Assembly: GCF_001653235.2 (NCBI RefSeq)
Contig: NC_035794.1
Location: 3,038,001 to 3,102,000 of the forward strand
Direction of reading: 5' to 3'
Length of the DNA stretch: 64,000 nucleotides
Source of the DNA: Pochonia chlamydosporia 170
Lineage: Eukaryota > Ascomycota > Sordariomycetes > Hypocreales > Clavicipitaceae
Positions 22,996 through 34,864 of the stretch are shown here, piece after piece (position 1 is the stretch's first letter; each line of letters begins with the position of its first letter). The notes beneath the pieces were generated by a model that searched no databases, was not told the DNA's origin, and saw only the letters and a program-made list of their open reading frames with translations. Position numbers and translations under genes: made by a program.

Positions 22996-25900
22996 TATTT
23001 ACTTGTTGGTGGTATTATTGAATGCAAGTACTGTAACTGAGTTAGAAGTCGATCGGGGTAGAGGACATTATATAGTTTGGGAGAGAATCATTCAAAATCT
23101 CTGAAAGAGACGCATAACTCATTCAAAGTCAAGAATTGTTACATAAAGCCCTGTTCAGACGAATATTCTACTCAGAGATCGTTTGCAAAGACAGCCTAGA
23201 GAAAAGCCTATTCACATAGCCCGTTGGATTGGTTCCATGCTGTTTCAAACTTATCGACGCACCCCCAGCTGAAGCACGAGGCTATGACACAACTTTGAGC
23301 TCTACCACTTTTCCTATGGCAGGTTCCTTTTTGAGTATGTCGGAATGTCAAGGCCATGGAACACCCTGTCAATTTTGGTACATGCGCATCTAATACCGGC
23401 GCCCTTTGGAGCTTTCCCCACCTTCTTTTGTTATGATGCATGTGTATAGTCCCTCTCTGTATACCTGTCCTCGATAGTCGACTAATATAGAAATCTGACA
23501 TGACAACGACCGACCTGTGGTTATGCGTGCAGGATCGTCCATTTGCTGCTGCAACCCCACGACATGAGGCTAAGCTAGTCGCTGTCGGAGATCGTGAGAC
23601 AATCTGGAGTAGTTTGCGATACCTTGTTCGAGGCAGTGGTAGCTCATGGATACCATGTGGGTTTTATAGCCCTAATCTATCCTTGGTATATCATGAACAA
23701 TGGGGTGCCTCTCTGCCTCGCTGCCCTTACTTCTGGGTGACATTAGTATGGGCGACTCCAAGAATCTGACTCTATTGAATATTTCAGGTAGCCAGATTTC
23801 ATCTGCCTAGGTAGTCGATGCTGTTTGTCCAGACGGCGCAAGCATTCATGCCCCAATAGAGACCCGCTAGACTCAAACTTGGGATGGTTTGAAGCTTGTA
23901 ATAGAGTTGGCAGCTCAGCATACGCCTTAGATTAACGGTTTATGCAGCAATCATGACAAGGGCACCCCCAGTATTGCCATGAGAAAACCGAGTGACAACA
24001 ATAGACATACCAATCAATGCCACATTTGCAGCTATCTGAACTGCCGGAATGTCATCACGACCAGTCTCCCGCCCCCCTTCTTCCCCTCACACCTTCAAAC
24101 CGCATTCTGCATTAATCTTGGCCATGCATGATCGCATGAGAGGATGAAAGAATCATTCTCCCCACGGCCACGAGGAGCCATCACTTACAATTCTGTGACA
24201 GTTATGGGGTTAACAACTCAGATTACGAATGCAACTGTATCAAGAGAAAGACACAAGCAAAATCGACAACGAAGTCACAGATCAAAGGACTGGCAGAAGA
24301 ATACGAGGCTACTGGCATTAAGGTAATTCAGAGGCCGCCTGTTGTCGCAGAACAACACCAGACGATCGCATTTTGGTCTTGGCGATTGCAAGAGACAAAG
24401 ACGCAACACTCCAGAGCTTGTCCCAAACTTAAAGAGCAGATGATTCTATAGATATCCAGGCCGTAGAAAGGTGGCATTGAGTAACCCCGTATTTGTGTTT
24501 GTTCCAATCCAGACCCGGGCGCCCTATAAGTGCAACGCCAATCACGTCTTATTAGTTTCACACATTCATCAATCAAATTCAACCTGTATGTCACTGCGAC
24601 ACGTCGAAATTTTGACATGGTAATCTGCCCATCTTCAGATCGAACCGATATTGGCAGTTGGTTGTGGAAGATGCACAACGGCTACATACTATTTCCGTGC
24701 CCTTCCTAGTTATGTCACCGTCATGCCCAATCACGCAAAGCTCTCCCGCCGCGACTCGAAAACCAAGCTTATGCAAGTACAATCAAGACTCAGTATCAAA
24801 AGATTCCATAGACAGCAGTTATTTACGGAACTTAATGACCGACTTGCATTAAATTGGCTTGACTATCTGAATTAAAAATATGATTCTATTCATAGAGATA
24901 TTGAGAATTTTCACGCCATGATCCTGAAAGCCACCGGGTACCCGAGGTCATCATCGGACTAATGAGGTCATCACATCTGCTCCTGTCAGCATTCAAGATC
25001 TACATATCAGAGGTGTTTGGATATATCCAAGTATACACTAACACAGCTCAATATGCCCCAGCACATAACGCAATATGCTATACCTTTTCTCATTTAAATA
25101 CTTCTGACCACCCACTACAGCTACGGTGGTCTGGGTTGAAGCATACGACGATCCCAAGTACCACCCTTTTCAGGAAATATCAACCAGTAGGCCCAACGTG
25201 ATCAAGTACTTTTGTCCATGGACCGTGTTACCTCACCCCCATAATCTTAACCAGAGTATCGGTTATGTTTGTTTTATTTGGTTGGGGACTTGATACAGGG
25301 AGCCGTGCCCGGATTCAACACTTGGGGCCAACGTACGGTTTCGGATTCGTAACCGAGCAGAAACATGATTAGATATGGAGTCACATACTCTCCTTGCACA
25401 AGATGTGCATCCCAGAACGGCGTACATGCTCATGCAAAAACAAACCTGCAGACCTTGGGGTAAACACCAGCCTGCCCCCCTCGAACACGATGAGTCCTCC
25501 GTGAAGCAAACCCGCTTTTGTTTGCATCAAGTAATACTTAGCCATTCACCAGTGATGTTCAAATCCCATTACTATCCCCTAAGCTCCCTTGTCAATGTCT
25601 CACAAAAGCCCTTGCAACTAAGCCTTCCTGCCTCCTCGACAGTCCGATATCAACAAGGCGCGACTACCCCAATGTAACTAGTTCCATGGGACTGAGTCAT
25701 CCCTACCGCGCCAAATAAACCAAAGCCATCACCCCAACTTGCTAATGGACAGAATACGGACTACAGATATCGAAAATCGTGTCATCAAACCTCACCCGCG
25801 AGTTTGTTGCAGACTCCCGGACAACTGGCGTGTTTGGCGTCCCACCAGCGTTCCGCATAAAGTGCTTCACCCCTGCTGCACATAATGCGCACTACGGGCT

Positions 25901-26218
25901 CGGAAGAACCCGAATTGAAAATGAGTGGCTCATAAGATTGTTTCCCCCATTCCCTTTAGAAGTTGTCAACATGGGGTTCGAGCGCTCACCTCGATTAGGC
26001 TGAGGTGGCGCGATGATCTCACGTCTTGTGCAAGACTATGGAACATCTATCGAGTTGTTGGGTTGGGAGGGCAGGAATACACGAGCTGACGAATGTGCTT
26101 CGGTTTTGATAAGTATGATAGGAATCGCCTGACTTCGTCTCTTGGACTTCATTGTCTTTGTTTGGGGGCCTTCAGAATCGCAACAGCCCGCTGGCTCAGA
26201 CTGTTGACACCACCTCGA
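22996..26218. other. Long intergenic stretch, no supported gene
   Basis: About 3.2 kb between divergent genes with only short open frames (under 120 codons) that lack motifs, signal peptides or splice continuity. Stops are frequent in all frames, so this may be decayed sequence. No transposon ends were recognised. Confidence 0.5.
23068..23074 (-). promoter_or_regulatory. TATA-like box of bZIP gene
   Basis: On the minus strand TATATAA lies about 73 bp before the first ATG (22995) of the bZIP gene. Seen in sequence; function inferred. Confidence 0.4.
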
Positions 26219-28076
26219 ATGCCAATAGAAGTCGCCCGGTCTTCGACCATGGAGGACGCCGCAGAAGGATTCGATTCCTCGAGGCAGATGAGGCGCCTGT
26301 TTATACGAAGCCTTGTACGACTGGTCGTAACCATGGTTCTCGCTTTCACTGAGGGTGCTGTCCTATTCGTATATTCTACTCCGGCCGCCATTACGACTGC
26401 GCAACGGCAACAGTTCAACGCCTTGATCCTCGCTGTTTCGATTGCTCTTGGACTTAACGTTGCCAGCTCGCTCAAGTCCAATGTTAGCCATCTTCGATGG
26501 TGGCTCTTCAGTCTTAGAGAGAGGTCACCGCAAGAGGTGTGTACATACTCAGTCAGGCTTGAACGCGGCGATATGTCATACTAACTGCATGCCACAGGCA
26601 GATTTAATACTTCAAATCGAGGAAATCGGCCGCTTAGCAAAACTTGGGCTCACGACTCGACATTTCTCTGTCCGCTTCTTCGTAATGGTGTGGATATCGT
26701 TTCATCTAGTGAGTGTTCTAGACGAGATCATTCTCGAGTCGAGCCCAAACCGCTAATAATATAGGTCTCTCAAGTTGCCATCGCATTGCTCGGTTTAACG
26801 TATAATACAAACGATTCCACCAACTTCCTGGTCACTCAACCTGACCTCGTGTTTCTACGCAATATGACGGATATAAACAATGGTGTCAGACTTCGCGAAT
26901 TGTCCGATTCGCAGTCCGTTCTTGTCTTGAGACATGTCGCCAATAGGTGCGCCCGGATGAAACCATACCTGTTCATACATGATGATACGATCCCACTCCT
27001 GGCTTAGAGAGTCCTTGGACTAACGGCATGCAAGCTTTGGAAAAATGTCCATTCCGTGGCGAGTCGACGCTCGCGAGAGCACAGAATCGCTCGAGACAAG
27101 ATTGCCTCGTCCGGGTACGAAGATCGACGTTGATAACCATCCAATCTTCTGCGAAGCCGATACTACCACTTGTCGATTTGTATTCGCGGAGGATTCTGTC
27201 TCCAGTCAGGTGTCTGGACTCAATGTGGCAACCAATCGTCATGTCTCAGCTACAACGACATGTCAAAGCTGGAGAGTCAGCGGCGGTGGCAATGGGCTAG
27301 AGAAAAGTATTACTCTTGCCGATGGCTTTAATACTACGGTTGGGCCGATCCCAGCGCTCAACGGGCCGAACCAGAACCTCTTCATGTTTGATCCCAACAA
27401 CCCTCGGTCGTCAGGGGACTCGTGGGCAATCATTACCGTACTTGAAGCTTCAGATGTCAGACCCAGGTTCTATAGTTGCAATGTCACCCTTGGGCCCGTC
27501 GTCAACGCCAAACTGAGAGAACACCAGTTAGAAACCACTGTTAGGAGGTTGTCGACGCAGGCCATCGCACTTCAAAGCTACGGGCCTTCCACCACGGGAA
27601 CGACGAATAGTACCGATACTATGCAGTTTCAAAGCTATCCGGTGACTGATTACTATGGAGAGAAGGCTAGAGGCGACGTAAACCAAATGGGCAGTCGAAT
27701 ATCGATGTTTTGCATCGGTGCGCTCGGCGGTCTTTCACTCAACAGCCCCGTGGTGGAAGTACCGGGCATGGCACCAATTCAGAGTGCTTCGATCCAAGTA
27801 TTCGACTGGAATTACGTGTACATGATTCTCGGTTTCACCGTAGGCTTTCAGACACTTGTTTCAATCGCGTCAATCACGGTGGGCAGTCGTGTGCAAATCA
27901 ACTCCAGAAGTCATTTGGCCATGGCAACGTTATTACAGCCGGTTACACAGGACTTGGGCAAAGCCGTCTATACCGCTGATGAGAGGCACATCGCGAAACT
28001 CATGGGCCCAAGGGCAAAGCTTGCATATGTGCCCGATGAGCTCGGTGCTTACCACATAGTGAAGAGCGCGGGTTGA
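26219..28076 (+). CDS. Four-pass membrane protein with large extracytoplasmic domain, hypothetical
   Basis: Four exons (26219-26536, 26598-26708, 26765-26946, 27035-28076) join in phase to 550 aa. The intron before the last exon ends CTAAC...GCAAG, with its branch site close to the acceptor. Hydrophobic helices: LVVTMVLAFTEGAVLFVYS, FNALILAVSIALGLNVASSL, FVMVWISFHLVSQVAIALLGL, and near the C-terminus VYMILGFTVGFQTLVSIASITV. Between helices 3 and 4 are about 300 residues with several Cys and N-glycosylation sequons, presumably outside the cell. The soluble tail after helix 4 ends at the stop. This resembles a widespread family of uncharacterised fungal membrane proteins with the same topology; no function is known to me. 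An alternative start is the ATG at 26249. Confidence 0.72.
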
Positions 28077-28560
28077 GACAACATGGCTTGGTGGGTATGG
28101 GCACTAGATATTCTCCAAAAGAGACATATGTATCAATACTTTGACAAAAGTCAAACCTCTTCGCCATCGGAGCGTGAGTTCGCATCTGAGTGTGTACTCT
28201 CACATTATGCTTCTCTAGTGCCTCGGGCCAACTCTGTGCTTTACGCAGATAAAAGTGTGGAAAAGGTGTCAGGTGATGTGTCGCGGCTATATTTTAATTT
28301 TTGAAGATGGCATTACGTAGAATGCTGTTGTCTCATGACCTCATGCAGATTGGACGGCCACCCTCTTTCGTGGTTGCATTCACATGGCTTGATGGCTCTG
28401 CTGCCATTCATCGTGAACAACATCACCATACGGGCCGCATGTTGGTCACACAACATACATCGAGGCACCATAAAAACAGAAGATACGGCAAGAGCCTCTT
28501 GCAACATCCCAAGGCTAAACCACCTACTGACTTCCAACTCATTACGAAACTAAAAGAACC
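28077..28560. other. Short intergenic region
   Basis: About 480 bp between two plus-strand genes. Nothing coding is supported. Confidence 0.5.
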
Positions 28561-29008
28561 ATGCCGTTAGATCACATTGGCATTCACGTCGACGCCAAGC
28601 GTCACCCCATGGTTAAGGAGTGGTACGAGAAAGCTTTAAAACCAGTTGGCTACCAAAAGTTCAGAACAGAAGGCGAAAATGAGGAGATAGCCGGTTTTAG
28701 TTACAACGCCAAAAATTGCGAGTGGTGGGTGTTGTCCGCGCCCGAGCCGCCAAACCTGCCCATGCATTTTGCATTTCGTGTTGACAGTAAGAGAAGTGTC
28801 CATGGCTTCATTGACAGCACCAAACTAACTGGGTGTGATAGATAGAGCCCAAGTCGACGAATTTCACAGAATTGGCGTTGCTGCCGGTGGGCGATGCAAT
28901 GGACCTCCTGGGTTGAGGCCACACTATGGTGCGAATTACTATGCTGCATTCGTGTTTGACCCAGTTGGAAATAATGTTGAAGTGCTTTGCCTGGAGGCTC
29001 GTGAATAG
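28561..29008 (+). CDS. Glyoxalase/VOC-fold protein
   Basis: Two exons (28561-28786 and 28842-29008) join in phase to 130 aa, a typical single-domain length. The N-terminus PLDHIGIHV starts the first beta-alpha-beta-beta-beta module with its metal-ligand His. A second His lies in MHFAFRV, and the C-terminus FVFDPVGNNVEVLCLE carries the terminal acidic ligand. VOC proteins include glyoxalase I, dioxygenases and bleomycin-resistance-type binding proteins, and this sequence alone does not separate them. The closest annotated kind in fungi is usually 'glyoxalase/bleomycin resistance family'. Cytosolic; no targeting signal. Confidence 0.85.
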
Positions 29009-29393
29009 ATTACGGCTATGAGATAAAATATCTTGTCATTGTGACGTGAACAAGCTGGTTTTGGAGGCGCTATCGTCGCCTTGTAATCGCTGGATAGCTA
29101 TGGGTACTAGTTATTGACAGAGGAAATGCATTGATTTGACTAACTTGACTTTCTAACCCCGTAAGCTGATCACATTTCATGTTATAAACAGCGTATATTG
29201 AGATGAGTTATTGCATACTTAGACGTGGGCAGGCACTCGTCAGCACCAGACAAACTATTCATGGCCACTGCATCACGCAACGAACTGAGGCAGGTAGTTA
29301 GTTCGTTAGGGCCCCAAGACGTAACATGCATTACAGTTACACCGGTGTCGATGGAAGCAAGATGCTCTTATTGAATTCCTCTATATGGATCAT
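29009..29393. other. Convergent intergenic region
   Basis: About 385 bp between the 3' ends of the VOC and cysteinyl-tRNA synthetase genes. No feature seen. Confidence 0.5.
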
Positions 29394-31996
29394 CTACAGC
29401 CCTCCCTTGGCCTTCAACTCTTCATGCACCTTCTTTTGTTTGTCCCACATCTTCTTCAACGCCTTCAACTGGCTTTTTGGCACGTCGCTCCCATCCTTCA
29501 TCTTCGTTGGCATACCGCTCTCATCCCATGCGCTATATCTCTCGTCCTTCTTGAACATTTCCTCGGGCGGGATCTTGGCCTTTTCTTTGGCCTCCTGCTC
29601 AGCCTTTTCACGCGCAAGTCTAGCCTCCTCCTTTTTCTGAGCCTTTTCTGCCTCTCGTGCAGCTTTTTCTTCCCTAGCACGGATAAGTTCTGCAGCAGGG
29701 ATGAACTTGATGAGCGACGGCTGGTTATCAGGCCGGTCGTCAAGATACACTCCCAGATTGGTCAGATCAACGTCCCGGATTCGGTCAGTGATGGTGAGAA
29801 TGGCCTTTTTAGTCTCGGGGGTCTGTGATGAGACGACACGTCGGAGTTCGTCACGGATTTGCGAGACGACCCGGATATACGGAAGGGAGAGCTTCTCAAT
29901 GTCACGGGATCCAGTCGCAGCGACAGACTCAAAGTCTTTGGAGGGATCTTGAGCTAAAAGAGTGGCAATAACATCGCTCGAAATAGAGATTTTAGACACT
30001 TCGGCTGTGACAGACTCAACGATTTCAGCATAGGGCTGAACAGCCTTCTTCGGGTCTACGTCAGTTGCGATCGGGGACGCCCAGCCGAGACCGTCATAAG
30101 GCGGGTTCGCATTGGCGTCCAAGCCAAAAATGCCAGCCATCTTTGTGATCCATCGAGCAATGGCCTCGACGTGAGCGAGGTTGACGTCCTTGTTATTTTT
30201 GACAAATGCATTGGTGGTGTTGACCAACTTGAGGAGAACGAGCATAACTCGAGGGGTATCAAAGGAGTTGGTCAATGCATCCTCAGCTTCCTTCTTGGCC
30301 ATTTCTAAGTCGGCAAGAAGGCCAGTGGATGAGTCATCCTGGTTGACGGATAGGCTTTTGACGCCATAATCGACACCAGCTTCTGTAAGCCAAGATTTCG
30401 TGTTTGTGAAGAAGTTCTACACTTGTCAGTTTGAGTCTTTCTAACCGGACCCTAGGTCAACTTACGCTAATAGTAGTCTCCCAGTTGTCAGCCTGGGACC
30501 GCATATCCGGTGAGATTTCTACACCATCGTTCCACTTGCCCATGAGAAACACAATTCGCATGCTTCTGGGAGTGTAGGTGGTAGCGAGTGCATCCGATAT
30601 GGTCTGAAAGTTTTTGAGCGATTTGGACATTTTCGATCCGGAAATCGAAAGGTGGCCCATGTGCAAGAAATAATTGACCCAAGTATGTTCACCCTTACCA
30701 TGCTGGCAAAAGTATGCCTCGCTCTGTGCCAGTTCATTATCGTGGTGAGGGAATGCCAAGTCAATGCCGCCAGAGTGGACATCCATGCGAGATCCCAGAA
30801 CATCAGAGGCCATGACAGAGCACTCAATATGCCAGCCCGGTCTGCCATCGCCCCATTTGCTTGGCCAGTATGGCTCACCAGCCTTAGACTTCTTCCAGAG
30901 CGCGAAATCGCCGGCGCCACGCTTGCCTCCCAGATTTGTAGACAAAGACCCCTCACCCTCCTCTTGAAGGGCTTTGTCATTCCTGCTTTCCGGTCTTAGG
31001 CGAGCATATGTGTTGCCAGCCTTTTGGAAAGCAGCAATGTCAAAGTAGACAGAGCCCTCAGCTTCGTATGCAAAGCCCTTATCAACGATTTGCTCTACAA
31101 ACTTGGCAATCTCCGGCATGTATTCAGTGACACGAGTGATAACATCGGGTCGCAGAACATTGAGGTTGTCCATGTCCTCCATAAAGAGTGCCTCCATGCT
31201 CTTTGTCAGGTCGGTAAATATGGACTGATCGCTGGTGTCAATCGTCTCCTTGTATAGGGAGTCCAGGTAGGGTAAAAGGACTTCGTCGGCGCCTGGGAAG
31301 ATGGCATTTTGTTTGAGGGCTTCCGCAGCGGCGTCCATGTTGCCAATATGCATCTTGATCTTTGCTTCGGCGTCGCTGGGCTTGCCCTCGCCGGAGAGGG
31401 TGCCTCCAGAAAGCACGCGGCCGTAGGCAGCATCTCGTCGCGTGGTATAGTCCGTTTCGTTTAGTTTCGATGTGTCTTCTGCAAGGAGAGGCAAGTTTTT
31501 CGACGCATATGCTTGAAAAGCAACGAGACCAAGGGCCCTCAGCTCATCCTTGGTGTAGGTCTTCTTCTTTTCGAGGTCCAACAAACGCTGTCTTCTAGCC
31601 TTGATGATGATCTACGACAGTCAGTATGGAAGGGCATCTTGGGCTTTGCTGGGCCAATTCTACCTTGTCGTCAACATCCGTCATGTTCATGACATACTTG
31701 ACATCGAAGCCAAAGTAATGCATCATGATGCGACGAATGATATCGCTAGCCACATAGTTTCGAGCATGTCCCAGATGGCTTTTGTCGTAGACTGTAGGAC
31801 CGCACACATACCAGGAGACCTTGCCAGGCTCCATGGGCACAAAGGGCATAGGAGGCCCTGGCTTAAGGGAATTGTGCACTTTTAGCGAGTCCATGATGGC
31901 GGTGTTATGTCTTCGGCTAGAGAGAATGAAGGACGTCTTGGGAATAGTGGCAACTGGTGCGAATCTCAACCTGGGTGTGAGGCGGAAGAGATTCAT
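29394..31996 (-). CDS. Cysteinyl-tRNA synthetase
   Basis: Charges tRNA-Cys. Three exons (31996-31664, 31611-30466, 30416-29394) join in phase to 833 aa. Class I signature HLGH lies at residues 74-77 in [18 protein letters not shown], where the Cys is a zinc ligand. The rest of the zinc site is in [10 protein letters not shown] and [16 protein letters not shown] is present in [11 protein letters not shown]. The C-terminal part is long and Lys/Glu-rich ([22 protein letters not shown]), as in eukaryotic enzymes. The first 34 residues are basic and free of acidic residues ([11 protein letters not shown]..., SSRRHNT), like a mitochondrial presequence. A second ATG at 31894 (MDSLKVHNS) has an A at -3 and G at +4, so one gene may make both mitochondrial and cytosolic enzymes. 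Divergent from the tRNA methyltransferase gene. Confidence 0.96.
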
Positions 31997-32709
31997 CCAG
32001 GACAGGGTGCCAAGACGAGGATTAAGTAGCGGGAGAGCCTGGACGCGACAGAATCACCACCGACGCTGGTATTTGGTATAATGAGTCGTCGCCGGCCGAT
32101 GGTGGTGAAGGGGCACACGCAATCGCAGCCGCATTCGCAGTCGCAGTCAGACGTGGTTGTGTTGTTGGTGGTGGTGGTGGTGAGGTTGAGTCACCAGGGC
32201 GAGCTTGGGTGTCAACTGGTCAGAAATGCCACTTGGGCAATTTTGCTTTTTGAAAGCTGAGAGCTCCATGTGCTTTGTTGCCCCTCATTCTGAAGCTGGC
32301 ACCAGCCAGGATGGCTTCCTTATTTGTTACATGTGGGCCAGGCCAAAATTCCATTGCTATCAACACATCGTCTAGTACTCAACCAACAGAAAATATCAAC
32401 TAACTGGTTGATCTCGGCCGGGACAATCAACGCTTAATATCGCCCTAAAAGCTTCAAATACCTTGTAGAGCACGTTACAGTCGCCTAGTGAGCTGTTTCT
32501 GCCGGTTGCACTTGACTAGACAAGACTTCATCCAAGGACTGGTAGTGGGGCTTTTTCTCGTCCCTGCAGCCGCATGCAAGGTTCTCCATCTCAAGTTTTA
32601 TGTGGAGAGAAACTTTTCAAAATATTTGTTCGTCAACCTCACAACCCGACGGCAACCTCAAATACGCCGGCTCACACAAACATTGAGCTGCGGCCGGCCC
32701 AATTACACT
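31997..32709. promoter_or_regulatory. Divergent promoter region (Cys-tRNA synthetase / tRNA methyltransferase)
   Basis: 713 bp between the first ATGs of two tRNA-related genes transcribed apart. It includes a GTT/GGT-rich stretch near 32150-32185. The plus-strand frame of the methyltransferase is open upstream to 32488, but only with a non-ATG codon, so the first ATG (32710) is preferred. Confidence 0.5.
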
Positions 32710-34191
32710 ATGGCGGCCTCTACAGGATCTCAACCGTCCCATTTTCTCGAACCCACAGCGAAAACAGCACCGAATACGCTCGCAATCATCAGCCTTTCCA
32801 AAGAAAACTTTCAACCCATCACTCTGCAACAATCCGACAGTGCTGTGGATGGCTATGCAGAGGGCGTGACTCTAAACACCAGGTTCGGCTCGTTCCCGCA
32901 TTCCACGTTACTCGATATTCCTTGGGGTTCCCAGGTTCGAGCCTCCGTAGTCGATACAGGATCCCGGGGTCGCAAACGTCGGCGTGACGAAGTTGAAGAC
33001 GAAGAGACGCCTACCTCCAACCAAGATGACGGCAACGATACTCCGAGCTCGGCACCAGCAAAAAGAGCTGTTGTCGCTTCCAGCGGCTTCATTTACGTTC
33101 TGAGACCAACACCAGAGCTGTGGACAAGCAGTCTACCGCACAGAACACAGGTTGTCTACACACCAGATTATAGTTATGTCCTTCAGCGAATCCGAGCTCG
33201 GCCAGGCAGCAGAATTATTGAGGCGGGAGCCGGTAGTGGTAGCTTTACACACGCCTCCGCGCGTGCCGTCTACAATGGGTATCCCAAGTCAGATGCGGAT
33301 CTCAGGGGCAAGGTATTCAGCTTCGAGTTCCACGAACTTCGGTATGAAAAAATGCAAGCCGAACTCAAGCATCACGCCCTAGATGGTGTTGTCCAATTGA
33401 CACACAGGGATGTATATGATGAAGGATTTCTCATTAATGGCCAGTCTCCCAAGGCCAGCGCCATTTTTCTAGACCTGCCCGCTCCATGGGAAGCACTACA
33501 CCACTTGGCTCGGCGTAAGACGCTCAAGGGAGGCAAGCTCGATGACAAGCCAGGCGACTGGGAATCACCGCTGGATCCGAATCGGAGCGCATTTATTTGT
33601 ACCTTTTCACCCTGCATTGAGCAAGTCACACGAACAGTTACGGAGATGCGAACACTTGGTTGGACAGATATTGATATGGTTGAGATTGCAAACCACCGAT
33701 TCAACGTCATGCGGGATCGGGTCGGAGTTAATATTCCCAATGAGAAAGGCTTCAGCTCACAGCCCGGTGATGTTGGAGAAGCCGTCAAAAAGCTCAAGAG
33801 CGACCTGAAACGGACCCAAGATTTCCACAAGGGCCAAACATCCCAACTTGTTTCTGATGCATCAGAGTCCAAGATGGATGTTGACGGCTCCACCCCTGAG
33901 TCCAGCAGCAAAGACTCCAATAAAAGCGAGGACCCTTTGTGGTTGCAAGGCAGAGTAGTTCACCGCACGGAAAACGACCTGAAAACACACACCTCGTACC
34001 TGGTATTTGCTATCCTACCCCGCGAGTGGGATGAAGCCGCAGAAGAAGCAGCCATGGCCAGGTGGCCATGCGGAAGTGAAGGCAAGACGATTGGTAATCT
34101 GGACAAGCAGACTCGGAAGCAAGAAAAGAGAGAAATGCTCGCTGGCAGGAAGCGAAAGAAGCAAAGCGATGATACCCAGACAACCCAATGA
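32710..34191 (+). CDS. TRM61: tRNA (adenine-58-N1)-methyltransferase catalytic subunit (Trm61/Gcd14)
   Basis: Catalytic subunit of the nuclear Trm6-Trm61 complex that makes m1A58 in the T-loop of tRNA, including initiator tRNA-Met. Single exon, 493 aa. The SAM-binding motif IIEAGAGSGSFT lies at about residues 169-180. Family-typical segments follow: HRDVYDEGF, AIFLDLPAPWEAL (motif IV) and FICTFSPCIEQV. GRKRRR near residue 88, in an acidic/basic insert, may be a nuclear signal. An insert rich in Lys, Ser and Asp lies before the last conserved strand, and the C-terminus is Lys-rich. Fungal homologues share such low-complexity inserts. The 3' end is only 40 bp from the convergent ELO-like gene. 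Confidence 0.95.
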   Translation: MAASTGSQPSHFLEPTAKTAPNTLAIISLSKENFQPITLQQSDSAVDGYAEGVTLNTRFGSFPHSTLLDIPWGSQVRASVVDTGSRGRKRRRDEVEDEETPTSNQDDGNDTPSSAPAKRAVVASSGFIYVLRPTPELWTSSLPHRTQVVYTPDYSYVLQRIRARPGSRIIEAGAGSGSFTHASARAVYNGYPKSDADLRGKVFSFEFHELRYEKMQAELKHHALDGVVQLTHRDVYDEGFLINGQSPKASAIFLDLPAPWEALHHLARRKTLKGGKLDDKPGDWESPLDPNRSAFICTFSPCIEQVTRTVTEMRTLGWTDIDMVEIANHRFNVMRDRVGVNIPNEKGFSSQPGDVGEAVKKLKSDLKRTQDFHKGQTSQLVSDASESKMDVDGSTPESSSKDSNKSEDPLWLQGRVVHRTENDLKTHTSYLVFAILPREWDEAAEEAAMARWPCGSEGKTIGNLDKQTRKQEKREMLAGRKRKKQSDDTQTTQ

Positions 34192-34231
34192 AATAAAGTA
34201 GCAGTTGGAAAGCCCCCGATACCAAACGTGC

Positions 34232-34864
34232 CTATGACGACTTGACTTTGGTCGCTGCCTTGCCCGCCTTCGCCTTCTCTTTGAGATCCCTAATCCAAAG
34301 GACAAGATAGAGGGTCAGAAGACCCAAAACGAATTCATGCGGCCACAGGGGCTGCTCCCCGTCAATCTTCTTATGCCACCAAATCCACGCCTCTCCTCCC
34401 AATCCCACCAGCAGTTGAATCGTTCCAGTGACAGGCAACGCAGGTCGAAGGAACCCAGCTCCCCCGAAATACGCATACATCAAAACATGATGGAATGCGT
34501 TCAGTGCCGCGACAACTCGCCAGCCATGGCTGTAATGAAGCACGCGGACATAAGTGAGGTACGGCGTGGTAAGGTGATGCACCGCAAAGTGCAAGTCGAT
34601 ATCTCCGCCGCCAGCTCGGACACCAAGGATATCCACATATTCATAAAACTTGGATGCATGATACAGCTTTCTTGCCGTATCTTGATACCGCGGTATGAAC
34701 ATGAGAGCAAGCAGAGCAGCTGAGGCTAGCGAATAGAACCAACTATTGACCAACACCACTTTGCGCGCCACCGTGATAGGTCCATGTCTTGTAACATGAC
34801 GATGAATTGCCGCCCAGACTGACACAAAGGTCGTGGTCTGCAGAAACATAAACACAAGACTCAT
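34232..34864 (-). CDS. ELO-family-like membrane protein (short, degenerate boxes)
   Basis: Single exon of 210 aa, shorter than fungal fatty-acid elongases (about 300 or more). ELO landmarks appear in the right order: SKFYEYVDILG (for KxxExxDT), LHFAVHHLTTP (the His box, with an extra residue compared with HxxHH), NAFHHVLMYAYF (for HxxMYxYY) and TGTIQLLVG. About five or six hydrophobic helices and a Lys-rich C-terminus (KEKAKAGKAATKVKSS), as in ER membrane proteins. It may be a condensing enzyme with a shortened N-terminus or a non-catalytic relative. No upstream exon with a suitable splice junction was seen. Active elongases catalyse the malonyl-CoA condensation of very-long-chain fatty-acid synthesis in the ER. 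Confidence 0.75.
   Translation of the reverse strand: MSLVFMFLQTTTFVSVWAAIHRHVTRHGPITVARKVVLVNSWFYSLASAALLALMFIPRYQDTARKLYHASKFYEYVDILGVRAGGGDIDLHFAVHHLTTPYLTYVRVLHYSHGWRVVAALNAFHHVLMYAYFGGAGFLRPALPVTGTIQLLVGLGGEAWIWWHKKIDGEQPLWPHEFVLGLLTLYLVLWIRDLKEKAKAGKAATKVKSS

Noticed and set aside
25960..26000. A GGTTCGAG motif resembling a tRNA T-loop
   Set aside because: No matching acceptor, D-arm or anticodon stem around it.
32488..32709. N-terminal extension of the tRNA methyltransferase frame
   Set aside because: It begins with a non-ATG codon; the first ATG is 32710.
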